Positions 47,168 to 59,798 of a stretch of 64,000 bases of DNA are shown here, one piece after another. This DNA is from Parelaphostrongylus tenuis (lineage: Eukaryota; Nematoda; Chromadorea; Rhabditida; Metastrongylidae): the NCBI GenBank assembly GCA_019055375.1, contig JAHQIW010004272.1, positions 186,001 to 250,000 of the forward strand. Direction: 5' to 3'. Position numbers and translations under genes: made by a program. The notes beneath the pieces were generated by a model. That model worked only from the letters and a program-made list of their open reading frames with translations. It had not been told where the DNA came from and made no database searches. Position 1 is the first letter of the stretch. Each line of letters begins with the position of its first letter.

Positions 47168-47369
47168 CCTAGACAACATGTCTTCCTTTCATAAATGTCC
47201 AGCATTATGTGAAAGAAAAACGAAGCTCTTGTTCGACTTGTACAGCTCGTTGTACTGCTCAAAATACAACGTTGAGAAAGCTCTGCTGAATTCACAGCTC
47301 CGTCTTATATGCTTTACCTTTTATTGCCCACGTTGTCGACATCTTCATTTATCTGGATCGCTTTATTGA
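47168..47369 (+). CDS. Possible exon, Cys-containing, unknown (weak)
   Basis: After a good CATGTTTTGCAG acceptor the frame is open to a stop. It encodes LDNMSSFHKCPALCERKTKL, then LYCSKYNVEKALLNSQLRL and CPRCRHL. The cysteine pairs and the acceptor favour coding, but no donor, family or partner exon was found. Confidence 0.25.
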
Positions 47370-49954
47370 CTATACACTTCCTTTTGCTCACCATGCACGA
47401 CCGTCTCATCCTCAATTGACAGCACTGATAACACTTTTGAGAGTCATGTAATCTCTAAATAACAATGCATTTTCTTCCATTGCATATTGAATGGTAATTC
47501 TCAAAAAGTCTTAGTTGACAGTTCAAGCTAAAGATAACCACTCATCGAGCGCACTTTATGCTCTGTTAATTTCAACCTTGTCTATGATAGACAACCTTTC
47601 AATGTGGCTCACTGAAAGCTCATTTCCTGCAGCGCAATGATGATTGCTGGCTCATACTGACACAATCAATTCTCTCGCTAAGCTTTTGATAACATTTGCT
47701 AGCAAAAATATTAATGAAATTGAAAATTCAAAAGCGTGGGTTGCAAACTGTCTACTTCCACATTCAAATACAAGAAAATGCAATAACTGTTTTGGTTGTG
47801 ACAAATTAGATCATTTACTTGGTAGTCACTTATTCACTGCTTACTTACCTTATTTTACATTGTTTCATTTACGGCATTATTTATAATTATTGCTATCATT
47901 CGTATTTATCATAATAATAACAATGAGAGAGGGCAGCAAATATGTTTTATGTACGAATGTCTCTTTTTATGCGCCTAAGATGAAGTACTCATTCCTAACA
48001 AAAAAAAATGTATGTCTATATTTGAAATTATGCGCAATAACATTTATGGAATATATTTAAGTAGTTATAAAGTAAGTGCAATTACATTTGAATGCGTTTT
48101 ACGGCCCACATTCCTAGTCAACGTTTTGGTTTTCTCCAGTCTTCTAAAAATTCCTTCAAGCGTCAAAAATAACAAACCATAATCGAAAAGCTGCTTATGC
48201 GATAAAGTTTTTACTATTCTTCCAAATCCTAGATGCAATATGCGTAAGTCAATGTTGGTTCATGCGCTCACGCATCTCTTTCACAATAGGGGTTGATTAG
48301 CGGACTCGATTGAGAGAGTAAAACACATCTCATGAAAAGAAAATTCCTTTATATAATTCCATTTCCCTTGAATATTCATTCGAAGAGAGCAACCCTCATT
48401 CTTGAGTATAATCAATTCCTAGCTTAGAAGCCATAATTATATTGGCAAGCTCGCAAAAGCGCTTATCTGCTATCGAAATTCACAAAGGCACATTACTGAT
48501 TTAGACCATTCGACGAAGGCTCGATGTAACTCTTTAATTCGAGTTGACGTCATTTGCTCTAGTTATGCTTCTGTGGAACCATGTCTTATCTAAAAAGTGT
48601 TTTAGAACAAGAGATTTATCGGAAAATGTATGAGTTTCTACGAAACCAGCATACTATCTCTAAAGTCACCTTAGCGATTGCTCCCGATACCCATGATGAG
48701 AAATTCTCTTCTAAATGCACATGAACTTCAGTTAGTCTGCAGAAATGCTAATTCATAATGGCTATGACTGTATTACATATGTCACAGTTACTATGGAAAC
48801 TAACTGAGCTACTACAATCAGGTTTTCCATTCTTCTTTGTTACAAAACAGATCGAAGTCTGCAGGTTGCACTTAGCTTAGGGTAACCTGTTACTCTCAAC
48901 TACAGCAATTGTTTAATGAGAGGTAGTTGAGTATGTAAGCCTTGAGTGGTCCTAAATTTCTTCGACCACGAATACATCCAAGAATTATTTATCAAAGAAG
49001 ACTCCTTAAGTACCTTACTGTACTTCCCACTCAATTGGTTGGTGGGTCCTAGTCGAACTGAAGAGCAGAATAATCCGCATACTCATAAGCGCACCCAATC
49101 ATGTATGCATGAATATGATTATGTATATAAGAGGCATATAAGTCAATTTGGCGTACCAAACGCAAGGAGCCAATTCTCTCAACGCACATGCATCTGAGGA
49201 CAAGCAAATACTGACTGTTTTAGGTATCTATCCCCTACCCACCTTCTAAACACCATCGTTCTAAATTCTTCATATAATAACCAAGTAAATCATCGTACAG
49301 CACACTGAATCATTGTGACTGAAGAGTGTGCATGAATGCAGAACTGCTATAAAAGGCAGTGAATATGAAAAGACTAGACGTTCCCCATACAAACATGAAC
49401 ATACGAACATTATCAGTTAGAAAATATAATCAGGAAATCTCCATGCGTGGTTTCCTATCAACTTCGCTAATTAATCAGTGCTTCACGGTTTCCTTAGTAA
49501 GCCAGTACGATGTTGCTATACCATTTTTCCAATAAGTGACGTTTTGACCAAATCCTCTTTTTTTTAGAGTCTTCAAATATTGAGTTGATGCACAACCTTC
49601 TCATGCTACTGCTAACGAAATCTCAAAACGAAGACTCAAAAAGAAACTTTATTGGTAGGAAACATCTGCTGTAAATACCTACCTCATCTTTTTTCACGAG
49701 TTGTGCACTTACTGGTGAAGGTCTGTGTCACAAAGCTTTACGCGGATGGGCCATGTGTTCATCATGTACTAAAATATCAGTTTTAGATTTTGTTGACACT
49801 GGTATGTTTAAAATATAGATATCACTCTGGATTCAGGCTTTTGTGGTAAGGCTATGGAAAAATTTGGTTGCTCTGATTGCAATTAATATAGTATATGAAC
49901 GTAAATCATCAAAAAATGTGGGCTTGGACAGCGGTTGAGGAACAGAGCCAAGAG
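47370..49954. other. Non-coding stretch
   Basis: AT-rich. The frames at 47644-47886 and 48946-49197 (plus) were looked at and show no family motif or splice sites. Confidence 0.4.
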
Positions 49955-50070
49955 TAGTTCGAATGAGGCCGACTCGCCAAGAATGCCTATTTGAACTTGC
50001 TGCTTTGGCCAAATAATAGTTGCGGTGATGAACATCATCTCTTTTGGAGACACCTCATTCGAATACTGTC
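49955..50070. repeat. Short foldback repeat
   Basis: GTTCGAATGAGG near 49960 and its mirror CCTCATTCGAATAC near 50050, with CTCGCCAA/TTGGAG continuing inward, form inverted arms of about 25-30 bp around a spacer of about 60 bp. Confidence 0.5.
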
Positions 50071-50749
50071 CAACAAGCTGCGCACTATGCCACGAGATTG
50101 CTTAGATTGATATGTAATTTCCTATGTCTAATGGGCAAGCAGCTTTCATCCCCATTGTTGTGCATTAATGAGATTGCTGACCAAAATTCCTAAGAATTTG
50201 CAAAATACAATTAGTAATGGAGCTTAGTCACATATCGCTTGATCTCAAAATTGAGTACATGTTGCATAGGACCCCATCAAGTTGCATGCCAGCTACGATC
50301 TAGTTGCTTTCTCAAAAATATACGGTTTTCGGTAACTCTAGAGCTCAAAGCATCGCAGTGGTATTGTAGTTGATTACAACGATTGACGTGAAACAACAGC
50401 TTCTGTTGCTCAAAGAACAAAAATGGAAGAAAGTTGTTTTTTTCATGAATCATTAAGTGTCAAAGCAGCTTTCAACGAGTCGCACCTGATATGACATTTA
50501 TATTGAACAAAACATACACTAATCATAAAAAATTCGGCAGAGAAACTCTGTGTAGCTTAAATTGAACTGGATTCGGTGCACCTCATCGGTACTGGTGCGT
50601 AAATATGTATTATTCACGGTGTGTCGCATGTACAAAGTAGTGGATTAACATAAACGCAAAAAAGTGCATAAACCTTCGATTTCACTGCAATTTTGTTAAA
50701 TGCATAGTTAAACTCTCCATTCGCCCTTAATAATTTATGGTTTTTTTTA

Positions 50750-50934
50750 TTAAAAGAGGGCAAATGAAAGACCGACCTCATTTTCCGGAGAAGAAGTTTT
50801 CAAAAGAGTGTTAGTAGCCATTTAAAAACTTAGATTTCTGGCAAGAACTTCACCTTGCCAATCTTTCTAAACACACTTTTATAGTACTGTAAAATCCACG
50901 CAAAACTATGCCTCAGAAGCGCATATTTCTCGTT
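50750..50934 (+). repeat. Dispersed repeat R1, copy 2
   Basis: Homologous to 6435-6620 along its length (TTTCTAAACACACTTTTATAG block). It ends where the palindrome at 50935 starts. Confidence 0.45.
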
Positions 50935-51354
50935 GGACAAAGCTCCTTATTTGAACTACTAGTAATCATTCGATAAGATAATCGTTTCTGATTCCAACGC
51001 TGTGCTTATATCCTGAAATGATCGTTCTTTGCAGCGCAACAGGCAAAATAATTTGAATTCGCATGTGTGACCAAAGTGGACTTTGCTATGCGCGCCCTGG
51101 GTACGGCGGTCACGTGCGCTGGTGCGATGTCGTAATACCACTGTAAGGTCTATCGATCATCGCTTCAGCACACGTGGCAACCCTACCCTGGGCACGTGAA
51201 TTGGCCAAGGTCCACCATTGTCGCGCATGCGGATTTAACTTAATTCACTGCGGCGTTGCAGAGAAATGGTTTATTCAGGATATAAGCAAAGCGTTAGAGT
51301 CAGAAACGATTAAATTATCAAATGATTTCTAGCAGTCCGAAGAAAGAGCTCTAT
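50935..51354. mobile_element. Near-complete palindromic foldback element 5
   Basis: Arms of about 180 bp on each side of a short centre near 51130-51150. The outer part carries ACTAGTAATCATTCG / CTAGAAATCATTTG, then TAATCGTTTCTGA and GCTTATATCCTGAA. The inner part has CGCATG, CAC.TG.CC and GCACGTG-type blocks. No hammerhead core was found in it, unlike foldbacks 1-4. The 60-codon minus frame at 50959-51141 is inside an arm and not a gene. Confidence 0.8.
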
Positions 51355-51389
51355 CCAGCGAGAAATATGCACGTCTTCAACGCAAGAAT

Positions 51390-51510
51390 TCTCCTAACGT
51401 CAGAAAAGGCTTTTTCGAAAACCGACGACTTTGGGCTGTAGTCTCAGCTTTTGAATGGTTACCAGAAGTCCTGTGGGAAGCTCCTCTCCAGCAAATGGAG
51501 TAGGTTTTTC
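51390..51510 (+). repeat. Dispersed repeat R2, copy 2
   Basis: Related to 25375-25500 (AAGGCTTTT.GAAAAC, then GTGGGAAGCTC and TCCAG). It lies just right of foldback 5. Confidence 0.35.
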
Positions 51511-52169
51511 TCTTGTCCTTTATAACCCTTGTAATCAGAAAGAACCAATTGATGATTTGAGTCAGATGTGTGCTGGTCTTTTCTAGCATTGAGATGGACG
51601 TATTAGTGAAAAATATAGATTGTCTCCAAGCTCAATTAATACTAGCTGTACGTAATAGTGTAAATCGCTGTAGGAGCGCATCACTTTTTGCAACTCATTC
51701 GATATATCCCTTTCGCAACCGTTACCATCGAAGCAAGGTAAACTGTCATTCAAATCGTGCCCTTTGAACGCGAAAGGGCGCACTGTGTAGAGCGGCTTTC
51801 AAAAGGCAATCCCTTTCCAATTGAATATGCTTCTTATAATTATACGAGGTTAAGCATGACGTTGTTATATTCAAAAGCGTGAACAACAGTGAATTTTTTT
51901 AGAAGTGTAATCCCCTTATGCAGTTTCATCAAAATCTAATGGGCAGAATGGGTGCGTTTAAAGGCAAGTGATCGAGACTTTACTGATTCCACCTTGAATG
52001 GCCACATGATTGATTAAATTACATATGATATAAGAAAAGTGAGCGATAAAAATGCTTCTGATTACTATGCCTTCCGTTTCGAGTGTTTCTTGAGACCACG
52101 CGGAAATTACAGTATGCTGAGAAATATTTTTTAGCCATGTGTGTGGTCTTATGTGGGTACTTATACAGT

Positions 52170-52210
52170 TTGATACGCGTGTTTCGCCCTTCTAGCCTTG
52201 CCAGTTGCAT
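52170..52210 (-). ncRNA. Decayed hammerhead motif, left arm of foldback 4
   Basis: On the minus strand: ATGCAA, CTGGCAA in place of CTGANGA (A6 to G, G8 to A), GGC..GGC stem II region, GAAA intact (52185-52182), stem III ACACGCGT-like, and triplet GTA. Stem I no longer pairs well. Inactive by these changes. Confidence 0.4.
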
Positions 52211-52368
52211 GGTGCCTTTCCGCTCAGTCAGTTCTTCGGGTATCTACCCCTTACATAAAGTAACCCGTTTGGTGATTTCATCACTTAAGTGTTGGGGTAG
52301 AACGTTCGTTATCGTTCACTCTGTGTAAGGGGTAGATATCCGCGAAACTGACTGAACAGAAAGGCACC

Positions 52369-52411
52369 ATGCAAGTGGCGACACTGGAGGGCCGAAACAC
52401 CTGTTTTGCAT
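52369..52411 (+). ncRNA. Hammerhead-like motif, right arm of foldback 4
   Basis: Stem I ATGCAA (52369-52374) pairs perfectly with TTGCAT (52406-52411). The core reads GTGGCGA instead of CTGANGA (C3 and A6 changed). GAAA is intact (52394-52397). Stem III is ACAC/CTGT with one mismatch, and the triplet is GTT. Structure is kept but catalysis is probably lost. Confidence 0.5.
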
Positions 52412-52518
52412 TGTATAAATGCTTATAAGAGAGCACAAGCATGGCTCAGAAGTAGTTGTATGAATATTCCTTTATCATCATAATGTTGTGAATAATAATT
52501 GTAGCCAATAAAACGATT

Positions 52519-52833
52519 ATGATTATAATAATCTATAATCGGCTTCCGGCTTCTATATCATCCGCGAGTGGTCGATTGATTTTCTTTCCTACCCCTGCTT
52601 TTGTTTTCGGCCTAATACCATCTCCAAATCAACTAGTAAAAAGTCCGGCCGAGGATCCGTCGCCGCAAGCCATTCCTTGGAAACGACACCGTGAAGATTT
52701 GAAGAAGCCCTTACAAGGTTATATCATGAAACTAAAGATCATCATAAGAACGGCCACCAATATACCATTTGGAATATGTGCTGCGTCAGCACAACTAGTG
52801 AAGATGGACCAAAGTCTGCTCTCTTCTCTATAA
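52519..52833 (+). CDS. Possible coding segment, unknown (weak)
   Basis: A 104-codon frame with a Pro/Ser-rich middle (SPAEDPSPQAIPWKRHREDL). A CTTACAAG|GTTATATC donor lies inside it, which would end an exon after KKPLQ. No acceptor of quality was found and no family is recognised. Confidence 0.2.
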   Translation: MIIIIYNRLPASISSASGRLIFFPTPAFVFGLIPSPNQLVKSPAEDPSPQAIPWKRHREDLKKPLQGYIMKLKIIIRTATNIPFGICAASAQLVKMDQSLLSSL

Positions 52834-53289
52834 ATTAGACGTGACCTACTTATTCTTATTAGTAATCACCTACATATAGAATTTCTCATCTCAGTGAGTC
52901 TAAAAACCCAACTATAATTCATTGGTGTTTCTGTTTGCCAAACTGCAATATATATTATGAATTCGTCCCAACGGGGTCGCCCAGAAGAGGCATTTCTAAC
53001 TACAAACCTACAGTTGACTATTGTAAAAAAGACGGTGCTCAGAGCTCCGTCCTGTGATTCAATAGATTACACATCCTCAACTTGCTACTGTGAGTGAATC
53101 TTTGTTGTTGAATAGCGACACTTTATGGAAAACTCTTGTTTAGTTAATCGAATTGTTAGTTGTTTGATTGCTTTAGTTTGAGCACTACTTTACAACTTTC
53201 TTAGGTAATCCTACATTTATTCTATCTGCAGCCTTTCAGAAGCAAGTCTTGCAATGCTCAAGCTTTCTCAAGTTTTTACTGGCTTCTGG

Positions 53290-53545
53290 CGGTGTCATGA
53301 TGCCTCAAAGACACCTTAGGTAATTGAGTATTAGCAAAAACTCGACTTTAGGCAGGAGTTGAACCCACGTCTCACCCATACCGGTGTGCGCGCTACCACT
53401 ACTCCACCAAAGCCACCGCTTCGGCACCACTCTTTCTTCATTATTCTATCATAGCTATCACCCACGGACCTTTAACAGGTTCGATCGAGTAAACATTGAG
53501 CCCAATTAGGTTGAATGCCATTGTGCATGCATAATACTCTAGATT
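53290..53545 (-). repeat. tRNA-derived SINE, family B, copy 1
   Basis: On the minus strand the A box is TGGAGTAGTGG (53396-53406) and the B box is GGTTCAACTCC (53355-53365), 30 bases apart. The body shares ACTCAATTACCTAAGG-type and flanking blocks with 62230-62400, and the other side shares ATAGCTATC..C and AGGTTCGATCGAGTA-like blocks with 60050-60260. Confidence 0.75.
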
Positions 53546-53904
53546 TTTCATGTTTTTACAAATTTCCAGTGTTATGGTGCTTCATATATACCTAAGAGAA
53601 TCCTTGTGACTTTTGCGGGCATCCGAATCCAAAACAGTGTGGACGATGCGAGCCGTGAAGCGTAATGAACATTGCGTTCAATTCCGATCATTCTTCTAAG
53701 AATATGCAGTGTTTGCCGTGTAAAATTGTTAGTAAGTATGGCAGACTTAATGAATGTTTGACCTATGCAGTGAGTTTTTTGAATAGAGCAGAACACGCTT
53801 ATGAAGCCACTCTGAAATCCACACTACTTATGAATTTGTTGATTTGATTCCACACTCTATCAAAATCGATTCATTTTCAGAAGTGCATTAAATCACATCT
53901 ACTA

Positions 53905-53965
53905 TGCTTAATGAAGTCGACTGCATGGCTCATTCCCAAGGAATTGATCATCGCCAAACGCTCAT
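53905..53965 (+). repeat. Fragment of SINE family A (body end)
   Basis: TAATGAAGTCGACTGCATGG followed by CTCATTCCC and TTGATCATCGCCAAACG matches the fragment at 355-425 (TTGATCAACATCAAATG) and, inverted, the body end of full copies. Confidence 0.5.
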
Positions 53966-56900
53966 CCATTTGCCCTTCATGCCACAATAATGCATCCGAA
54001 TTTGCGAGAAATGTAAGCATGTAATGCGCTTATATCAGAAATTTTCTGAATACCATTGAAGTGAAACGAGCAATGTCTGTTTGGATGGTCTTCAAGAAGT
54101 GAGATTCTCAAGCATTTGTGAAAGAGATACGCCTATTACGAATTTCGCGTTCACAATGAAGATCATATTTGACCAAGTCAGGAGAGCGAGCCCTGTGCTG
54201 ACAGACGAGTACACGTGCATTGGAGAAACACTTTGGTCGCCCACTGAGCCCCAAACAGGCTCTGCGACCTGATAATCAATCACAAAGTTAGGATTAATTG
54301 GATGTTCCAGAAATTGATAAAATGAAAAATACGAGTGGGCTGTTATCATTGAATCTGTGCTAAATTGTGCTCATTGATGGTGACTTCTGTGGGTTTCGTG
54401 ATTGAAAATGAAAGCTGCGACTGCTGCGAAAACAATGAGAAGTACGTCTTTATTTTTCCAAGCAGCAAGGACACGCTAGCTTAGCCGAAACCTGATCCAT
54501 GTGAACGAATAATGACGGCATTCGTCTTTTGCGACTTGTAGAGCATTAACTTTTGATTGAAGGAGAATCATAATCGCTTTTCTAAACTTAGTCTAAAAAT
54601 AATTGCTATGCATGAAACTGATAGTGACCCTCATTGTATTCAACTGATATTTAATTTCCGATCTATTTCACGCGTCCAACATCAAATATAACGTTGAGTT
54701 CAGCAATTCATGGATTGCATTCCTTTCCTCACATCCATTACCACTTGGAAATTACGAACCTTCACGTGTTGGTTCGACTGTTTCATGAGGATTTCCTCTA
54801 TTGCTATAAAGTTCTTTAAATACTGGTTAATTCATCCTCATTAGATTACTGAGATAGCCAAGCTCGGGTGCTCCTAGACAATCTCACAAGCAGCCACCAC
54901 CACATTTTCTGTGGATTGGAGACACCTCAATGATTGCGGATAAATGTGGACTAATTTACCAATTGCGTCAGATCCTTGCTCATGTCGAATGTCATTACCA
55001 CCCCATCGCTGCCCAGTCTTTCCAACTGATTCAAAACCAGTAATAAAGAGTGTGCTTACGGTGGTTAGACACAATGAATTTGCGCCTTTATATATAGGAG
55101 ATCATAGAAACATTGCTACACCATCAAGCTCAATCAGCTATGACACTGTTCTTAGAAAGAGTACTTGATCTCATTACCTTTTTCATTATTAATGCGGCGA
55201 CTTACATTAGTCGCCTTTCTCAATGAGTAATGTATATTTCGAAATATTTTCGACGTAATAACCTCCTCACACAAATGAAAAGAATGAAATAGTCGCTGCA
55301 ATTTTGAAAACGTGTGAAGTAATACAATTATTCATTTGTTCTTGTTCTCATACCTTCACTGTTGTCGTTGTTTGCATAAATTAATTATACCCCACACTAA
55401 TATTACGGTGACTATCTGACTTAATGGGCTGTAGACTACCCATACTATTTTACATGTGCTCTGTTTTGAGCTTTCATTACTAATGTCATACATTGATGAA
55501 TATAATATCTAATATCAATACATGATAAAAAGAATGAATCCAATCCTCCCCTTATCTGGTTCATTCCTACAGTTAATTTTTGATACCCACTTTATGATGA
55601 CATTTCCACCAAGATGCCGTCGTTCCGTTCAAACAATCTGGGAATGACGGAAATATTATGTAACTCTGCAGTGAGTGAATTATTTGGCCAAACCATCTCT
55701 CGAAAAAATAATATACACAAAATCAATAAATTCGCTGCACTTTCTTGTGTCCTGTTTCTCTTCTTATGAACCTTAACTTTCTGGTAGATCTCAGCTTATT
55801 TGTGCCTGTAAAAACGAAAGGCTTATTTTCATGTGCGATCTTATGATATCACGCAAGACAGCCTTCTGAGATTATATTTTGAAAAAAAAACGATTGTCCA
55901 CGGCAGGTCCTCCATAGCATGTGGAATTCTTGCTGTCTCTTTCGAGCCAAATGTCCTAGAATAGAACATCTTTTGAGGTTTGAAGGCGCGCTGAACGACT
56001 GTGAGTCATCGACTCGAAATAACTGACCCCGAAGAAGGCGAAAAAATCAAGACGTTGACCAAATGAAAATCCTTATTAATTTCGTGTTAGCCGGACAATT
56101 TGATATAGTAATGACAGCAACAACGTAAGACATAGCACCGACTTCTGCAGGATATATTCCACCTCAAAGCTGATCAACAGATTATATTGGATGATAACAG
56201 ATTGATAACCGTAAAATTTGCAGCACTGTGTGGGAATATTTCATCCACGCGGTGATCCACTCCAAAATATTTCATTCAATACGACAACAGAAGCACACAT
56301 AGTGAGGGTGCTGAGTTAGTTCGACTTTTGAAACGTGAAGAGATCGAGATATTTGCAGAATAAGGCATTCTATCAACCTCTAGTTAGCTCAGTAATTCAA
56401 GGCGATAGCCAGTACTTACGCTGGGATCTAATTAAGGCGATTTCAAGAGTGCAGTGTGTGATTATCAAATGTTCGGTATTTACCGTTTTGTAAAGATGAG
56501 TCATGCATGCGAAAATGCGGCACATACTGGAGGTGAATGAACGCTTAGCTGGCTTATGCAAGGAATTGCTGTGATCCGGCTATGTAAATAGTTAGACGTT
56601 CTTAAAATCAGGTCCGATGACAGTTTGCCGATCATTGAAGAGGTGAACTGCCTGGGCTGTAGTGTTAAACTGCGACTCCGAGTATATTGCAGGGCACCTC
56701 TAACTACAGCAACACAAGTGACAAGCTGCTAGAGTAGTAAGTATGCATAAAAATGAAGCTGTTTCGTAATTCTCGATAGAATAATGCCAATTCCTAGATA
56801 GACAAGTTTAAAATCCCGATTGCAACCACTGTTGGATAGCTTACAAGATTTGTAAAATCTGTCCATCTAGGGTTGAAATATCCGAAATATGCTGCAAGAT

Positions 56901-58395
56901 ATCTTGTTTCGTCAAGATTCTGTCCGCAAGTTTACCTCAGGTTTAATGAGCTGCCTCAAATTTTTTTGATAGTTTTGTACTCTGATCTTTCCAACCGTGT
57001 GACACTGTCGCAACTTCTGCGTCGACAGGGTATGCCATTGTCGAATAATGTTTACACATGAGGTCAATGTTCGATTCTAGCCTAAGCAAACCATACTTCT
57101 GTGTCGAAAACTGATACCGGGCATGTTCGAGAGCGTGAACACCTGACTGCATATATCAGTGGGTACTTGTAGCTGCCTCACTTGCGAACTAAGCATTTAA
57201 TCATCTCCGCGGAACTAAATGGGAAGGCTACATGAAGCATTGCTATGAGATCACCAACACCGAACGTCTTATAATCAGTGGTATGTTTAAAAATTTGTAC
57301 CAACTCAATAGGAACGCAGCCACTTGTTATGAATTTCTCTTCGAAATCTTTACTACGAGCTCAAATATAGCCTTCACAGGTCACCAAAACATGGTGCGCA
57401 AAATTTACAGATTTGCATTATGTCGCGAAAAAATGTGATTCCTTGAAAGCATAACCGCCTAAATCTTATCGTTTTTCAACTCATAGTAGTATCTGTGATG
57501 CTTTTCCTGCACTTGATCTTATCATAGACACTATATGTTAAAAAGAGTTTCAAAGTTTCTCTCCTTTTGGACTTTATCAATTTTGTATTCGTCGTTGTTG
57601 TAAAATTATGTTGCAACGATTCGAGCTCCACAGACCTAACACTGACCTGAGTGGGTAATATCGGCAAGGGAACTGGTAGGTCACGAGCATTTCTCGTAAA
57701 TACACCGTAATAAAGCTCATAATCTTGACTTCTTTACAAAATACTTCACTATAATAATTCTTGGTCGCCTTCAAGATCATTCTTATATACGCCAGCACTG
57801 AGTGGTGATCAACACCTTATTTACTTAGCAGTCTCAGAGTCTCATTGAAATCGATTTTATTTAGTAACCAGTGTTTAGTAAAGGCAAATTGAAGTAGTAA
57901 AACCATCTAACTATTGCTTTATTCACATTGCACAAAAAGGGGTTTTAAAAGAAGGTTGAGGAGATCAGATAATGGATGTACTCGGATATTTAAATAGTTG
58001 GACGGTCCCCGTCTTCATTGATGGTGGCGCGTCTCAGCGCAAGAAAATTGTACTGGCTTAGCTGTTTTGTTCCCTAATGTCCCAAGGTAACCCTAGTCGG
58101 GGCTTCTTCAGATCGCCACCACATCGGAGCAATCGCAGACTCTGGATCACGGTGAGATTAGTACCTTGCGAGTAGTAGCTACCGAGCCGGCGGTTATTCA
58201 TGGTACGATTTACTCTCAGCTTGGCTTCACGAGTGGAAACGCTGTAATTCTTTTCAACCTGGATGCCCCTACTGAGAAGTTGAACCTCTGCTGTCCTTCG
58301 CAGTCCTACACCCAGAAACACGTCGTAGCTACGATGAGGCGGTAAACTATTTATAATGAATAATGGATGTAAGGGGAAATGATTATCGTACTTAC
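53966..58395. other. Mostly non-coding stretch
   Basis: Candidate frames at 54081-54349, 54874-55168, 56873-57152 and 57476-57798 are open on both strands and could hold exons, but none has a consistent splice pair or family motif. A GC-rich patch at 58040-58330 is open on both strands and probably marks an exon of the minus-strand gene ending at 58396, but I cannot choose the frame. Confidence 0.3.
56000..56080 (+). repeat. Dispersed repeat F, copy 3
   Basis: ATCGACTCGAAATAACTGAC and then GAAGAAGGCG, AAGACGTTGACC. Same order as 35090-35170 read on the minus strand. Confidence 0.4.
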
Positions 58396-58461
58396 GGGCT
58401 CAAGAATCCGGGCGCACTCTAGTTGTTTGTGGTTTATCCGCGGCAATGGCGGAGAGGAATA
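58396..58461 (-). CDS. Probable short exon, unknown protein
   Basis: A 66-nt exon between an ACTTGCACAG acceptor and a strong CCC|GTAAGTAC donor. It is GC-richer than its flanks. The frame reads PPLPRINHKQLECARILEP near its end. The INHKQLECARIL stretch vaguely recalls the start of family-14 (core-2 branching) glycosyltransferases, but one short match is not enough to name it. A following exon should lie in the GC-rich patch at 58058-58330, where all three minus frames are partly open. Confidence 0.4.
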
Positions 58462-59798
58462 CTGTGCAAGTCTGGATACAGCGGAAACATTATCAATTGA
58501 CTTTCGGTTTTGTAAGAAGTTTTGAAAACTTTATGTACTAAATACTATACAATTTAAAGCTTTCAATAAGCACAATTGTCAAAGAAATCATGTAGGAAAT
58601 GACTTTGCAATATAAATCCGCAAAGATCATCAATATGCACTAAGCCCTCATTAATTCATATTTCTCCAAAAATTATCAAACCAACTATGTGTGCTAATAT
58701 TGTGACGCATGTTGATTTTTAATCCTAGAATATAAAATGCACATTGGAAATCTACATAAATTACAAATAAGAAAAGAAGATCTTTGATAACAAATTACAT
58801 CCAAGTTCATAGAGATTAGCTCATAGTTATAAAGCTCCATTTTCGTGGAATCAGTAGCTAGACGGGATGTACGTTGCAATCTCCTCTATGTATGTTAAGG
58901 AATTCTCAGCATTGATTGCACTACGATGAGTAATCACTGCTCTAATAATTTCATTTATAGCTATCTTTATAAGCTGTTCATGTTTAGGGACAATAAACAT
59001 CTACTACACTTTTGGCTTCGTAAAGCTCAACTACAGCAGACATCAATTACCTCCAAAAGAGTCAACTAGCCATCACCTCAGCTATTACTGGCTCTCACAT
59101 CCTCGTCATGGAAATATCCACTTACCACGGAGACTAAATTCACTTATAATGGCGATTGCTTCTCCAATACCATTGTACTCATTATTTTTCAAACCTAGGG
59201 CAATATTATTCTACTCTTTAAACGTTGATGTAACTCAATACTGGTGTAAAGACTCATGAAACGTGATCGTCTATGCTATGTCGTAATTGAACACTTGATC
59301 CTACTGTACTGCGCAAATCATTACTAATTTGAGAACGAGCCCTTTAATATCCTTTTCATTTATCTTTTTTAGGCGATATTTCAACTAGATTTGCTTTATA
59401 GAACGATCTGTTTGTAGAGTAATATCAAGTAGTGTTCCGAAAAAAGTGCTCTCAATTATCAATGCATCGTTTCAGACTATATTGACACTGCAGTGAACAT
59501 TGATCTTTTCCGAAAGCTCAAGGAGATTCTTGCAGTGAATGTCGCGATGCATCAATATAGGATAGCTCTTCGTCACTATCGTGTACCTTTCGATTTATTT
59601 GATATCGCAGTTTATCTGCTCATTCTCCTGTTTGTTTTCCAATCAACTCTCTGCTTTTCTTAGTTATCCGCATCGAATAGCTTCCTTGTTTTATGAGGCC
59701 ATAATGTTCCGATTAGATTCTTAGCGAATGTCGACTGACTCTGCATACACTGAGTGCTTGAGGTTTTTAATAGTAAGAATTTTGATTTAGTGTTTTAG
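58462..59798. other. Non-coding stretch
   Basis: AT-rich, with no exon or repeat recognised. It may be the region between the minus-strand gene at 58.4 kb and the Kir gene. Confidence 0.35.

Larger units (their letters stand above)
52133..52446. mobile_element. Palindromic foldback element 4 with hammerhead remnants
   Basis: Left end AGCCATGTGTGTGGTCTTAT mirrors the right end ATAAGAGAGCACAAGCATGGCT. The arms continue through TTGCATGGTGCCTTTC and GTCAGT to GGTAGATATC / GGTATCTACC around a centre at 52256-52323. The outer part of each arm is homologous to foldback 2 (GTGGTCT.TTATG.GG), so both are one superfamily. There is no coding capacity. Confidence 0.85.

Noticed and set aside
50959..51141. 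60-codon minus-strand frame
   Set aside because: It lies within one arm of a palindromic repeat.
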